Part shown: one piece after another, positions 7,591-15,273 of the stretch
How the letters are laid out: each line of letters opens with the position of its first letter
Numbering within the stretch: the first letter of the stretch is position 1
Assembly: GCA_905214315.1 (NCBI GenBank)
Contig: CAJMLN010000031.1
Coordinates: 1-23,155, forward strand
Reading direction: 5' to 3'
From: an uncultured bacterium
GTDB lineage: Bacteria > Bacillota > Clostridia > Christensenellales > QALW01
Length of the DNA stretch: 23,155 bases
Program-made: the position numbers and the translations under genes
Notes under the pieces: model-generated
What the model was told of the DNA's origin: nothing
Databases searched by the model: none
The model's input: only the letters and a program-made list of their open reading frames with translations

Positions 7591-7619
7591 CGCATTCTCT
7601 GCAAGAGAATGCGTTTTTT
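7591..7619 (+). terminator. Rho-independent terminator after the rfb-M28 operon
   Basis: CGCATTCTCT (7591-7600) pairs with AGAGAATGCG (7604-7613) around a three-base loop, followed by six T residues. It begins 12 bases after the M28 stop and separates the surface block from the ABC transporter genes. Confidence 0.85.
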
Positions 7620-7669
7620 CTTTCAAAATAGGAGTACTGTATAAAAAGGAAAAAACGGGAGTGAGTGCG

Positions 7670-8371
7670 TTGGCATATATAGAATTTAAAGACGTATGTA
7701 AATTTTATAAAAGCGGGGATCATACTATTGCGGCGGCGGATCATATCAGCTTTGAAGCGGAGAAGGGAGAATTTGTGGTTATTGTAGGCCCCTCCGGCGC
7801 AGGGAAGACTACGGTACTGAACATGCTGGGCGGTATGGATACCTGCGATGCGGGCGATATTGTGCTCGACGGGAACCGGATAAGTCAATATACCGGGAAA
7901 CAGCTTACCCAATACCGCCGGTATGAGGTGGGCTTTGTTTTTCAGTTTTATAATCTGGTGCAGAATCTCACGGCGCTGGAGAATGTGGAGCTGGCCTCGG
8001 AAATATGTCGGGAGCCGCTGGATGCGGCGCAGACATTGCAGCAGGTCGGCTTAAAGGAGCGTATGGGAAATTTCCCCGCACAGCTCTCCGGGGGCGAGCA
8101 GCAGCGGGTTTCTATTGCCAGGGCAATTGCCAAAAATCCGAAAATTCTGCTTTGTGATGAACCCACCGGCGCGCTGGACTACAATACCGGAAAGGCAATT
8201 TTAAAGCTGCTGTACGATACCTGTAAAAATACCGGCAAGACCGTTATTGTTATTACTCACAACCAGGCGATTTGTGCCATGGCCGATCGGGTAATAAAAA
8301 TAAAGAACGGAAGCGTATCGGATATGCGGCTGAATCCGGACCCGATAGATGCCGAAAGGATTGAGTGGTAA
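7670..8371 (+). CDS. ABC transporter ATP-binding protein, MacB/LolD-like
   Basis: ATPase subunit of an exporter or mechanotransmission-type ABC system, 233 residues. All signature motifs are present: Walker A GPSGAGKT (40-47), Q-loop VFQFYNLVQNL, signature LSGGEQQRVSIARAI, Walker B ILLCDEPTGALD and the switch His in VITHN. TTG 7670 is preferred because GGAG (7658-7661) lies eight bases upstream and the product begins MAYIEFKDV, as in relatives; GTG 7661 is an in-frame alternative. A weak TATAAA (7640-7645) may be a -10 box, without a good -35. Its stop overlaps the permease start (TAATG), so the two are translationally coupled and form one transporter. Confidence 0.93.
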   Translation: MAYIEFKDVCKFYKSGDHTIAAADHISFEAEKGEFVVIVGPSGAGKTTVLNMLGGMDTCDAGDIVLDGNRISQYTGKQLTQYRRYEVGFVFQFYNLVQNLTALENVELASEICREPLDAAQTLQQVGLKERMGNFPAQLSGGEQQRVSIARAIAKNPKILLCDEPTGALDYNTGKAILKLLYDTCKNTGKTVIVITHNQAICAMADRVIKIKNGSVSDMRLNPDPIDAERIEW

Positions 8372-11300
8372 TGAAAAGAAACTATCGTAAAATAGTTTTG
8401 GGGCAGATCCGCTGTTCCTTCAGCCGCTTTCTGGCGATTTTGGCGATTACCGCGTTGGGCGTGGGATTTTTGGCGGGTTTGCAGTCTACCGGACCGGATA
8501 TGTATGATTCCATGGACCGGTATTATGACGCGCATCACTTTTTTGATATTGATATCAAATCCACCATGGGACTTACCGAAAAGGATGCGGAAAGCCTGCG
8601 CGCGCTTGCAGGAATTGAAAAAGCCGTGGGCGTATATTCCACGGATGTTCTGTTTCAGAGCGGGGAGGGGGAAAACGGCGTTCTGCGCATATCTACCGCG
8701 GATTTTACGGATGAAGAGCTTATTAACGGCATGACCCTGCTGGAGGGGCGGTTTCCGCAAAACAGCGGGGAATGTGTGGCCCTAGTGTCTGTCGGCTTCG
8801 GAAAAGCGCCGCAGATAGGAGAGGAAATCTTACTTGCACAGGAGAGCGAGGCGCTTGCCGGAGTTCGATTCACGGTTACCGGCATTGCCGATTCCCCGGC
8901 GTATATGTCGATTGAACGGGAGCCGAGTAGCGTAGGGAAGGGATATGTTGACGCCGTGATTTATGTACCCGATGCCGCGGTAACGGCGGAATATTATACC
9001 GATATTTATTTACTGGCGGAAAATGCGGAGGCACTGAATACGTTTTATGATGCGTACGACGAGTGCATAGCGGAAACCAAAAATAAAATCGATGCCGTCA
9101 AAACGGATTGTACGCAGCGGCGGCTGGAGGAGATTCGCCGGGAATATGAGGAAGCTGTTGCCGATGGCAGAAGGGAATATGAACAGGCCAAGGCCGAGGC
9201 CGAACAAAAATTGGCTGAAGCCCAAGAGGAACTCAGCAGAGCCGAGGCCGAACTGAAAGAGGCGGAAGATACTCTGACGCGTACCGCACAGCAGCTGGAG
9301 GAAGCCAGTCAGCAGCTGGAAGCGGGCCGGCAGGAACTTGCGGCAGCGCGGGCACAGTATGCGCTCGGTCTGGCGGAATATGAAAAGGGCTTTGAAGAGC
9401 TGCAGGACGGCGAGGCGGCTTTGCAGGAGAGCCAGCAGCAGCTTTCGGAGCTGAAGGCCGCGGCGGCAATGCTCTCGGGCGGCAGCGAACAGAAGCTGCA
9501 GGCGCTTATGCTGCTGGAGCCGCTGGATGAAACCGGTGCGGTGCGTGCTTTAATTGCGCTTGCACAGGAGCGGCCGCTGACAGATCAAGACGTTTTGCCG
9601 TTGACGGCAATGCTCGCCCAGCAAATTTCCGATGCGGAAAAGGCGCTTGTACAGGGCAAGGAGGAGCTTGCGGCGGCCGGAGAAGAGCTGAAAACGGCAA
9701 AGGCCGAGCTGGATGGGGCGCTGGGACAAATTGAAGAAAATGAAGCGCTGCTGGCAGCGTCACAGCAGGAATACGAAGCGGGAAGAAAGCAGGCCGATGC
9801 GGGCTTTTTGGAATATGAAGAAGGAAAGGCCGAGCTTGTACGGGGAAAAGAGGAGTACACTGCGTCAAAGGCTGATGCCGAAAAAGAACTCGCTGAGGCA
9901 GAGGAAGAGCTGAAACAAGCGGAAAAAGAACTGAATGATTTGACTGCGCCCTCTTGGTATGTGCTGGACAGAAATACGAATCCCAGCTACGTGAGTTTTT
10001 CCTCCAACGCCGAAAAGATTGTGGCGATTGCGCGCGTGTTCCCGATCTTCTTCTTTTTAGTGGCGGCTTTGGTTGCCCTGACGACGATGACGCGCATGGT
10101 AGATGAGGAGCGCGTGCTGATCGGTACGTTAAAGGCGCTTGGCTACAGTAACCGGAGAATTGTCTTTAAGTATGTGGTGTATTCCTTTTCCGCCGGACTT
10201 TTGGGCAGCGGCCTGGGGCTCGCCGGCGGTCTTACGGTATTGCCGATGGTTATTTGGAACGCTTACAGCATGCTTTACAGGTTCCCGCAATTGGTTCTTT
10301 CATTTAATCCGGGAATTTCTCTGCTTTCGGCAGCGGCGCTGATTTTGTGCGTAACGCTGGCTACCTTGTGGGCCTGCGCGGAAAGTTTGAGAGAGGTGCC
10401 GGCCCGGCTGATGCTTCCGCGCGCGCCGAAGGCGGGAAAGCGTGTATTTTTGGAACGCATCAAGCTGATATGGAACCATATGAAATTTACGCATAAGGTT
10501 ACGGCCAGGAATATTCTGCGGTATAAGAAGCGCTTTTTTATGACGGTAATCGGTGTGGCCGGCTGTACGGCTCTGCTGCTTACCGGCTTTGGCTTAAAGG
10601 ATGCGATCGGCGATATCGTCAATGTACAGTACGGCGAAATCCAGAAATATGATCTTACCGTCAATACAGAGGAGCCCGCGCCGGTCATTGAATATTTAAA
10701 GGAGACGGGAGCGGAGAATTTTGCGGTAATCAGTAGTCGGGAAATGACCGCGCAGGGAGAAAAGCCGCAGGAAATCAAGGTTTGGACGGCACCGGGAAGC
10801 GATGAGCTGCTGGGGGTTATGAACCTGCGCAGCCGAACGAGCGGACAAAGCATTGTCTTTGACGATGAAAGCGTCGTTCTTACGGAAAAAGCCGCTAAAA
10901 ATTTAGGGATATCCGCCGGCGACAGTATTACGCTGGAGGATGACGACGGCAGCGAATACCGCGTGACGGTCACGGCGGTCTGTGAGGGATATATCGATCA
11001 TTATCTGTATATGACGCAGGCGAAGTATGAACAGCTCTTTGGGGAACAGCCGGAATACAATTCGCTTCTGGCGGCGGTGCATGCGCAGAACGAAGATGAC
11101 GTTATGCGCGGACTGCTTGCACTTGACGGGGTGGACTCGGCGGCGTTTTCCAGCGTTGTGGTCAGCAGCTTTGCCAATATGATTGATAAAATCAATTACG
11201 TGGTATATGTTCTGATTATTGCCGCCGGCATGCTGGCGTTTATCGTACTGTACAATCTTACCAATATCAATATCGGCGAGCGGCAGAAGGAGATTGCCAC

Positions 11301-11592
11301 CATCAAGGTGCTTGGCTTTTATGACGGGGAGGTTTCCGCTTACATCTGCCGGGAAACGGTTATTCTCAGCCTGATTGGTACGGCCGTGGGCTTGCTTATG
11401 GGGATTGTGCTGTGCCGGTATGTGGTAGTGACCGCCGAGATGGAGGATATTATGTTCGGCCGGAATATTAAGGTGCTGAGTTATGTGCTTTCAGCGGTGA
11501 TTACGATGATTTTTTCTGCCCTGGTGAACCTGATTATGTATAAAAAGCTGCAGAAGATCGATATGGTGGAATCCCTGAAATCGGTTGATTGA
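8371..11592 (+). CDS. FtsX-type ABC permease with long coiled-coil insert
   Basis: Membrane partner of the preceding ATPase, 1073 residues. One membrane segment lies at about 20-41, followed by an extracytoplasmic MacB-like region. A heptad-rich, Glu/Ala/Gln-rich coiled coil spans about 243-522 with a non-coil break near 370-410. The first FtsX core has three segments near 550-670. A second FtsX unit has a segment near 721-742, a periplasm-like domain and three segments from about 942 to the end. That makes two sets of four segments. ATG 8371 gives the usual MKRNYRKIVLGQIR start. Such large permeases are common in clostridia and are usually of unknown cargo; they may export a lipoprotein or peptide or signal to a wall enzyme. 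No cargo gene is adjacent. Confidence 0.9.
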   Translation: MKRNYRKIVLGQIRCSFSRFLAILAITALGVGFLAGLQSTGPDMYDSMDRYYDAHHFFDIDIKSTMGLTEKDAESLRALAGIEKAVGVYSTDVLFQSGEGENGVLRISTADFTDEELINGMTLLEGRFPQNSGECVALVSVGFGKAPQIGEEILLAQESEALAGVRFTVTGIADSPAYMSIEREPSSVGKGYVDAVIYVPDAAVTAEYYTDIYLLAENAEALNTFYDAYDECIAETKNKIDAVKTDCTQRRLEEIRREYEEAVADGRREYEQAKAEAEQKLAEAQEELSRAEAELKEAEDTLTRTAQQLEEASQQLEAGRQELAAARAQYALGLAEYEKGFEELQDGEAALQESQQQLSELKAAAAMLSGGSEQKLQALMLLEPLDETGAVRALIALAQERPLTDQDVLPLTAMLAQQISDAEKALVQGKEELAAAGEELKTAKAELDGALGQIEENEALLAASQQEYEAGRKQADAGFLEYEEGKAELVRGKEEYTASKADAEKELAEAEEELKQAEKELNDLTAPSWYVLDRNTNPSYVSFSSNAEKIVAIARVFPIFFFLVAALVALTTMTRMVDEERVLIGTLKALGYSNRRIVFKYVVYSFSAGLLGSGLGLAGGLTVLPMVIWNAYSMLYRFPQLVLSFNPGISLLSAAALILCVTLATLWACAESLREVPARLMLPRAPKAGKRVFLERIKLIWNHMKFTHKVTARNILRYKKRFFMTVIGVAGCTALLLTGFGLKDAIGDIVNVQYGEIQKYDLTVNTEEPAPVIEYLKETGAENFAVISSREMTAQGEKPQEIKVWTAPGSDELLGVMNLRSRTSGQSIVFDDESVVLTEKAAKNLGISAGDSITLEDDDGSEYRVTVTAVCEGYIDHYLYMTQAKYEQLFGEQPEYNSLLAAVHAQNEDDVMRGLLALDGVDSAAFSSVVVSSFANMIDKINYVVYVLIIAAGMLAFIVLYNLTNINIGERQKEIATIKVLGFYDGEVSAYICRETVILSLIGTAVGLLMGIVLCRYVVVTAEMEDIMFGRNIKVLSYVLSAVITMIFSALVNLIMYKKLQKIDMVESLKSVD

Positions 11593-11613
11593 GAACGGGA
11601 AAAGTGGTATACT
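11585..11613 (+). promoter_or_regulatory. Extended -10 promoter for mrp inside the permease gene
   Basis: A -35 box TTGATT (11585-11590), a 17-base spacer and a -10 box TATACT (11608-11613) preceded by TG at 11605-11606. The -35 overlaps the last codons of the permease gene, and the -10 is about 29 bases ahead of the mrp start, so mrp can be transcribed independently of the transporter. Confidence 0.6.
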
Positions 11614-11641
11614 AATAAAAACGCATTGTGAGGATTGTTTT

Positions 11642-12472
11642 ATGGGATGTACGCATCATTGCTCCGACTGCGCGTCCAACTGCAGCGGAAACAGCAAAAA
11701 CGGCAAAGAAAGCTTTGTGGAGGAAGCCAATAAGCTCAGCCATATCAAAAAGGTTATCGGTGTTATCAGCGGCAAGGGGGGCGTGGGAAAATCCTTTGTA
11801 ACGTCTCTTTTAGCCTGCGATATGACGCGCCGCGGATATCAGTGCGCCATTTTGGATGCCGATATTACCGGTCCTTCTATTCCTAAGGGCTTTGGAATTT
11901 CGGAAAAAGCCTCAGGTAGCGAGGATGGGATTCTTCCTGCTAAAAGCGATACGGGGATTGACGTGATGTCCATTAACCTGATGCTGGAGAATGAAAGCGA
12001 TCCGGTTATCTGGCGCGGACCGGTGATTGCCGGTGCTGTGAAGCAGTTCTGGACCGACGTTATATGGGACAGCGTTGATTTTATGTTTGTGGATATGCCT
12101 CCCGGAACGGGTGATGTGCCGCTTACGGTATTTCAGTCGCTGCCGGTTGACGGCGTTATTATTGTTACGTCTCCTCAGGAGCTTGTTTCCATGATTGTGG
12201 AAAAAGCGGTAAAAATGGCCGGACAGATGGAAATTCCGATTCTCGGCATCGTGGAAAATATGGCCTATTTTACCTGTCCCGCATGCGGAGAACGGCATTT
12301 TATTTACGGTCCGGCAAAAGCCGAGGATATTGCCGGCAAATTTGCCGTTCCGTCATGGGCGGAGCTTCCGTTGGTACCGGAAAATGCGGCGCTGGTAGAT
12401 CAGGGACGCATTGAAGAAATTGATACCGCCGCGCTGAAGAATGTGGCCGACGCCGTTGAGGCGCTTTTATAA
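11642..12472 (+). CDS. mrp: Mrp/NBP35 family Fe-S carrier P-loop ATPase
   Basis: A 276-residue ParA/MinD-type ATPase that binds and delivers Fe-S clusters in the cytoplasm. The N-terminus has four cysteines, C3-T-H-H-C7-S-D-C10-A-S-N-C14, as in Nbp35-like and clostridial Mrp proteins. The deviant Walker A is SGKGGVGKS (Gly44 to Ser51). DADITGPSIPKGFG, WRGPVIAGAVKQF and VDMPPGTGDVPLT are family hallmarks. The C-terminal CPAC (Cys212 and Cys215) is the bridging cluster site of the dimer. ATG 11642 is chosen because GAGGA lies seven bases upstream; the longer open frame would start inside the permease gene. It is monocistronic between its own promoter and the terminator at 12529. Confidence 0.93.
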   Translation: MGCTHHCSDCASNCSGNSKNGKESFVEEANKLSHIKKVIGVISGKGGVGKSFVTSLLACDMTRRGYQCAILDADITGPSIPKGFGISEKASGSEDGILPAKSDTGIDVMSINLMLENESDPVIWRGPVIAGAVKQFWTDVIWDSVDFMFVDMPPGTGDVPLTVFQSLPVDGVIIVTSPQELVSMIVEKAVKMAGQMEIPILGIVENMAYFTCPACGERHFIYGPAKAEDIAGKFAVPSWAELPLVPENAALVDQGRIEEIDTAALKNVADAVEALL

Positions 12473-12528
12473 AAATCAGAAGTATTGGATGCTCCCGGTC
12501 AGAGAGTAAAAACAGAGTTTTTCCGTTG

Positions 12529-12567
12529 GCACCGCCTTGCTGTGTAAGCTGGGCGGTGCTTTATTTC
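12529..12567 (+). terminator. Probable terminator after mrp
   Basis: GCACCGCC (12529-12536) pairs with GGCGGTGC (12552-12559) with a 15-base loop that can pair further, followed by the T-rich tail TTTATTT. It lies about 57 bases after the mrp stop. Confidence 0.65.
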
Positions 12568-12632
12568 TGACGGCTGAACAAGCGGATTTTGCAGGTCATG
12601 GCGCATGTGCGAAGACTGGTGGACAGCCAGCA

Positions 12633-12664
12633 TTGTCACTTTAAAAATATAAAACAGTTGACAA
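12633..12664 (+). promoter_or_regulatory. Putative BirA operator
   Basis: Inverted halves TTGTCACT (12633-12640) and GTTGACAA (12657-12664) are separated by 16 bases; the outer core CATTGTCA / TGACAATG is a perfect 8-base inverted repeat (12631-12638 and 12659-12666). This matches the general BirA site, TTGT-AAC type halves about 14-16 bases apart. The right half contains the whole -35 box of the birA promoter, so bound BirA with biotinyl-AMP should block RNA polymerase. Confidence 0.6.
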
Positions 12665-12686
12665 TGTTTGGCGTTTAGGGTATGCT
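12658..12686 (+). promoter_or_regulatory. birA-bioY promoter
   Basis: A perfect -35 box TTGACA (12658-12663), a 17-base spacer and a -10 box TATGCT (12681-12686). The start of transcription would fall just ahead of AGGAGAG (12698-12704), which serves the TTG start of birA, giving a very short leader. Confidence 0.7.
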
Positions 12687-12711
12687 ATAACAAAAAAAGG
12701 AGAGATGCTTT

Positions 12712-13677
12712 TTGTCGGTTACAGAAGATGTACTTGAAATTCTGGCTCGGAACCCGCACAAACCGCTTTCTGGAGAAATGATTGCGCAGCGCCTGCAAAT
12801 CAGCCGGAATGCGGTATGGAAAGCAGTAAATGCTTTAAAAAAACAGGGATTTCATATCACTGCTTCCACTAAAAGCGGGTATTGCTTCCGCGATGACGTT
12901 GTGACCCGGCAGGGGATACAGGCCTGTTTTCCGGATTTGGAGATACGAGTACTGCATTCAGTTTCCTCCACTAATAGTTATTTAAAAGCAGAGGCGGAAA
13001 CAAGCAGAGAAGGGCTCGTTGTGATTGCGCGCCGTCAGACCGGTGGGCGGGGCAGAATGGGCAGAAGCTTTTCTTCGCCGCCGAATACGGGCTTGTATAT
13101 GAGCGTGTTTTTAAGGCCTGCGATGCAGGCGGAGGAGGCCGTGCAGATCACTACGATGGCCGCAGTTGCCGTGTGCCGGGCCATTGAGGCCTTTACAGAG
13201 CAAAAGGCGGAAATAAAATGGGTGAACGATGTTTTTGTTGCGGGGAAAAAGGTATGCGGTATTTTGACGGAAGCATCGGTAAATGTGGAAAACGGGCGAA
13301 TGGAATATGCAATTTTAGGCGTTGGTATCAATCTTTATGAACCAGAGAAAGGGTTCGCGGCAGAAATTAAAAGTATAGCGGGCTCAGTTTTTGGAAAAAA
13401 AACTGGACATTATGCCGATCAATTTACCTGCGAGCTTCTCCGGCAGTTTTTTTTGTTTTATCGTGGAGCGCCGTATATTGAAGAATACAGAGCGAGGTCG
13501 CTATTGATCGGTAAGGAAATTCTATACACTGTGCAGGGAAAAGAGATGCGGGCCACAGCAGTGGGAATCGATGACCGTTGCGGTCTTATTGTAAAAAATA
13601 CTGAGGGAGAGATTGCATTTTTACATTCAGGGGAGGTAAGTGTTAAGTATGATAAAGATGAAATTAAAAACGGTTGA
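12712..13677 (+). CDS. birA: Bifunctional biotin-protein ligase and biotin operon repressor
   Basis: The 321-residue protein joins biotin to carboxylase carrier proteins through biotinyl-AMP and, when loaded, represses biotin genes. Residues about 5-62 are a winged helix (RLQISRNAVWKAVNALKKQGF), present only in the repressor class. The ligase domain shows SSTNSYLKAEA, RQTGGRGRMGRSF with GRGRMGR at 112-118, and KWVNDV with catalytic Lys169 to Asp173. A C-terminal SH3-like domain follows. The TTG start at 12712 has AGGAGAG seven bases upstream. The upstream inverted repeat over the -35 box suggests autoregulation. The 3' end overlaps the bioY start, so biotin sensing and uptake are linked in one transcript. 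Confidence 0.93.
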   Translation: MSVTEDVLEILARNPHKPLSGEMIAQRLQISRNAVWKAVNALKKQGFHITASTKSGYCFRDDVVTRQGIQACFPDLEIRVLHSVSSTNSYLKAEAETSREGLVVIARRQTGGRGRMGRSFSSPPNTGLYMSVFLRPAMQAEEAVQITTMAAVAVCRAIEAFTEQKAEIKWVNDVFVAGKKVCGILTEASVNVENGRMEYAILGVGINLYEPEKGFAAEIKSIAGSVFGKKTGHYADQFTCELLRQFFLFYRGAPYIEEYRARSLLIGKEILYTVQGKEMRATAVGIDDRCGLIVKNTEGEIAFLHSGEVSVKYDKDEIKNG

Positions 13678-14182
13678 TATGGTATTTATTGCGCTGTGTG
13701 TTGCTGTAATAGCAGTGTTTTCTCAGATTTCTTTTCCAATTTTGCCTGGAGGCGTGCCGCTTACGCTGCAAACTCTGGCAGTTACTTTCTGCGGGTATTT
13801 TTTAGGGTTGAAAAGCCTTTTGGCTATTATGGTATATCTTTTGCTGGGAATTGTCGGTGTGCCGGTATTTGCGGGATTTCAGGGCGGTGCCGGTGTGCTG
13901 GCCGGTCCTACCGGCGGTTTTTTATGGGGCTTTTTATTAACGGCGCTTTGCTGTGGAGTTGGTGCTGGAAAGAGAGTTTGGCTGGGACTGACGCTGGGGA
14001 CGATAGGGATTCTGCTGTGTCATGCATTGGGGATTTTACAGTATACGATGATCTCCGGCCGAGACTGGATTGATGCTTTTTTGTTGGTTTCCGCACCGTA
14101 TCTCCTTAAGGATTTTGCCTCTGCAGCAATTGCGCTTTGGTGTGCGCGCTTGTTAAAAAAAAGAGGACTTTCAGCAGAATGA
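13649..14182 (+). CDS. bioY: Biotin transporter BioY (ECF S component)
   Basis: Substrate-binding membrane subunit for biotin uptake, about 177 residues with roughly six hydrophobic segments. The diagnostic motifs PGGVPLTLQTLAV and GFQGGAGVLAGPTGGFLWGF are clear. ATG 13649 is chosen, with GGAGG at 13632-13636; GTG 13640 and ATG 13658 are in-frame alternatives. The gene overlaps the 3' end of birA. The ECF energising subunits (EcfA, EcfA', EcfT) are not in the window and are presumably shared from another locus. Regulation should follow the BirA operator upstream of birA. Confidence 0.94.
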   Translation: MIKMKLKTVDMVFIALCVAVIAVFSQISFPILPGGVPLTLQTLAVTFCGYFLGLKSLLAIMVYLLLGIVGVPVFAGFQGGAGVLAGPTGGFLWGFLLTALCCGVGAGKRVWLGLTLGTIGILLCHALGILQYTMISGRDWIDAFLLVSAPYLLKDFASAAIALWCARLLKKRGLSAE

Positions 14183-14267
14183 CCACTTGTTTTTTTAGAA
14201 ACCACCGCAAAAGTATGAATAATACATGTAGGGTCTTTTAATATTTTGTTTAACTTGAAAAGAGTGG

Positions 14268-14296
14268 TTGACAAAGGCAATAAAAGTTTATATAAT
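14268..14296 (+). promoter_or_regulatory. Perfect consensus sigma-A promoter
   Basis: TTGACA (14268-14273), exactly 17 bases, then TATAAT (14291-14296). It is the only full-consensus promoter I found here and drives the lipoprotein gene starting 44 bases downstream. No operator-like repeat is evident, which suggests strong constitutive expression. Confidence 0.85.
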
Positions 14297-14340
14297 TCAA
14301 ATGTAGAAAAAATAATTTATTTCTTATAGGAGGAATAAAA

Positions 14341-15015
14341 ATGAAAAAATTAAAGAATTTGTTCGTTATGCTTGTTGTAGGCGTTATGGCGTTTTCACTG
14401 GTTGCCTGCAATAACGGCGAAGGTGACGGAGTAGAAGTTACACCTACGGTTCCCCCGGTGTATAAGGATACTACCAGTGGTTTGAGCGATGCGGAGCTTT
14501 CTAACTATTTTTTGAAATTTTCTGCAACGCAGACCGTAACAGAGCCGGATGAAAACGGCAACATGGTTACCCAGGAGAAAACGACTAACTATATTGAGGT
14601 AGGCTATAGTGGATTGTATCTGATCAGCGAAGATGGCGGTGAATCCTTTACCGTGGCAGGAACGTCGAGCTTTGGCGTTTCTTCTCAGACCTCTGTATTT
14701 GGAACTTTCAGTGCTCATAAGCAATATGAAGCCAGCGGTGCCGAGATGGATAATCAAGGAGAAGAAATGGTTGCAGATCTGCAGACGACGCATTATTATT
14801 ATAAGAGCGGCCCTATGGAGATTAATATGTATGTTAATACAGATTATGACGTTTGCTTAAAGTATAGCAGAAAGGGAAAAGATGCTATCGAGATGGAGGT
14901 TCAGGAGCTGAAATTCGGCGTTATTGGCCAAGAGGGCTATAAGTTCGAAGATTATCAGGCCAGAATTGCTACGCCCGAGCCTACCGAAGCACCCACTGAA
15001 GCGCCTGCTGCTTGA
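14341..15015 (+). CDS. Hypothetical lipoprotein, strongly expressed
   Basis: The 224-residue protein has a lipoprotein signal (Lys-rich start, hydrophobic core, SLVAC with Cys23). The mature region starts with a Thr/Pro/acid-rich linker, then an apparently all-beta domain (about 55-210) with segments such as NYIEVGYSGLYLIS and THYYYKSGPMEINMYV. It ends in a low-complexity TPEPTEAPTEAPAA tail. I recognise no catalytic motif. AGGAGG (14328-14333) precedes the ATG. It is monocistronic, with a consensus promoter on one side and a terminator on the other. High expression and surface location are inferred; function unknown. Confidence 0.85.
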   Translation: MKKLKNLFVMLVVGVMAFSLVACNNGEGDGVEVTPTVPPVYKDTTSGLSDAELSNYFLKFSATQTVTEPDENGNMVTQEKTTNYIEVGYSGLYLISEDGGESFTVAGTSSFGVSSQTSVFGTFSAHKQYEASGAEMDNQGEEMVADLQTTHYYYKSGPMEINMYVNTDYDVCLKYSRKGKDAIEMEVQELKFGVIGQEGYKFEDYQARIATPEPTEAPTEAPAA

Positions 15016-15041
15016 GCTTGATTCTGCATATAGAAAAATGG

Positions 15042-15074
15042 AACGGCTGAAAATAATTTCAGTCGTTTTCTTTT
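15042..15074 (+). terminator. Rho-independent terminator after the lipoprotein gene
   Basis: AACGGCTGAAA (15042-15052) pairs with TTTCAGTCGTT (15057-15067) with one G-U pair and an ATAA loop, followed by TTCTTTT. It lies 26 bases after the stop codon. Confidence 0.8.
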
Positions 15075-15118
15075 GGCTAAAGGAGGGGGTGAAAAATTTA
15101 TAAAATCAGATAAATCCG

Positions 15119-15147
15119 TTGTAATTCGGGCAGGAAACCTTTATAAT
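15119..15147 (+). promoter_or_regulatory. Distal promoter P1 of the glycyl-radical operon
   Basis: A -35 box TTGTAA (15119-15124), a 17-base spacer and a perfect -10 TATAAT (15142-15147). Just after it, GGAAAGCGTATAGA (15156-15169) loosely resembles a catabolite-repression (cre) site; that resemblance is weak. Confidence 0.5.
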
Positions 15148-15216
15148 AAGCTGCAGGAAAGCGTATAGAATGTGCCGAAAAACGAACGTTATTTTAAATT
15201 TGCGGGATTTTTAATA

Positions 15217-15245
15217 TTGCAATCTGTTTTTATTAATGCTATAAT
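15217..15245 (+). promoter_or_regulatory. Proximal promoter P2 of the glycyl-radical operon
   Basis: A -35 box TTGCAA (15217-15222), a 17-base spacer and a perfect -10 TATAAT (15240-15245), 28 bases ahead of the ATG at 15274. Together with the box set 98 bases upstream it gives two tandem sigma-A type promoters. Confidence 0.6.
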
Positions 15246-15273
15246 AAGGCGTATTAAAAATGGAGGAAAAGTT

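Noticed and set aside
15100..15168. A frame ending IRAGNLYNKLQESV after a strong AGGAGG at 15081-15086
   Set aside because: No ATG, GTG or TTG lies at a usable distance after the ribosome-like site, and the bases are better explained as the P1 promoter.
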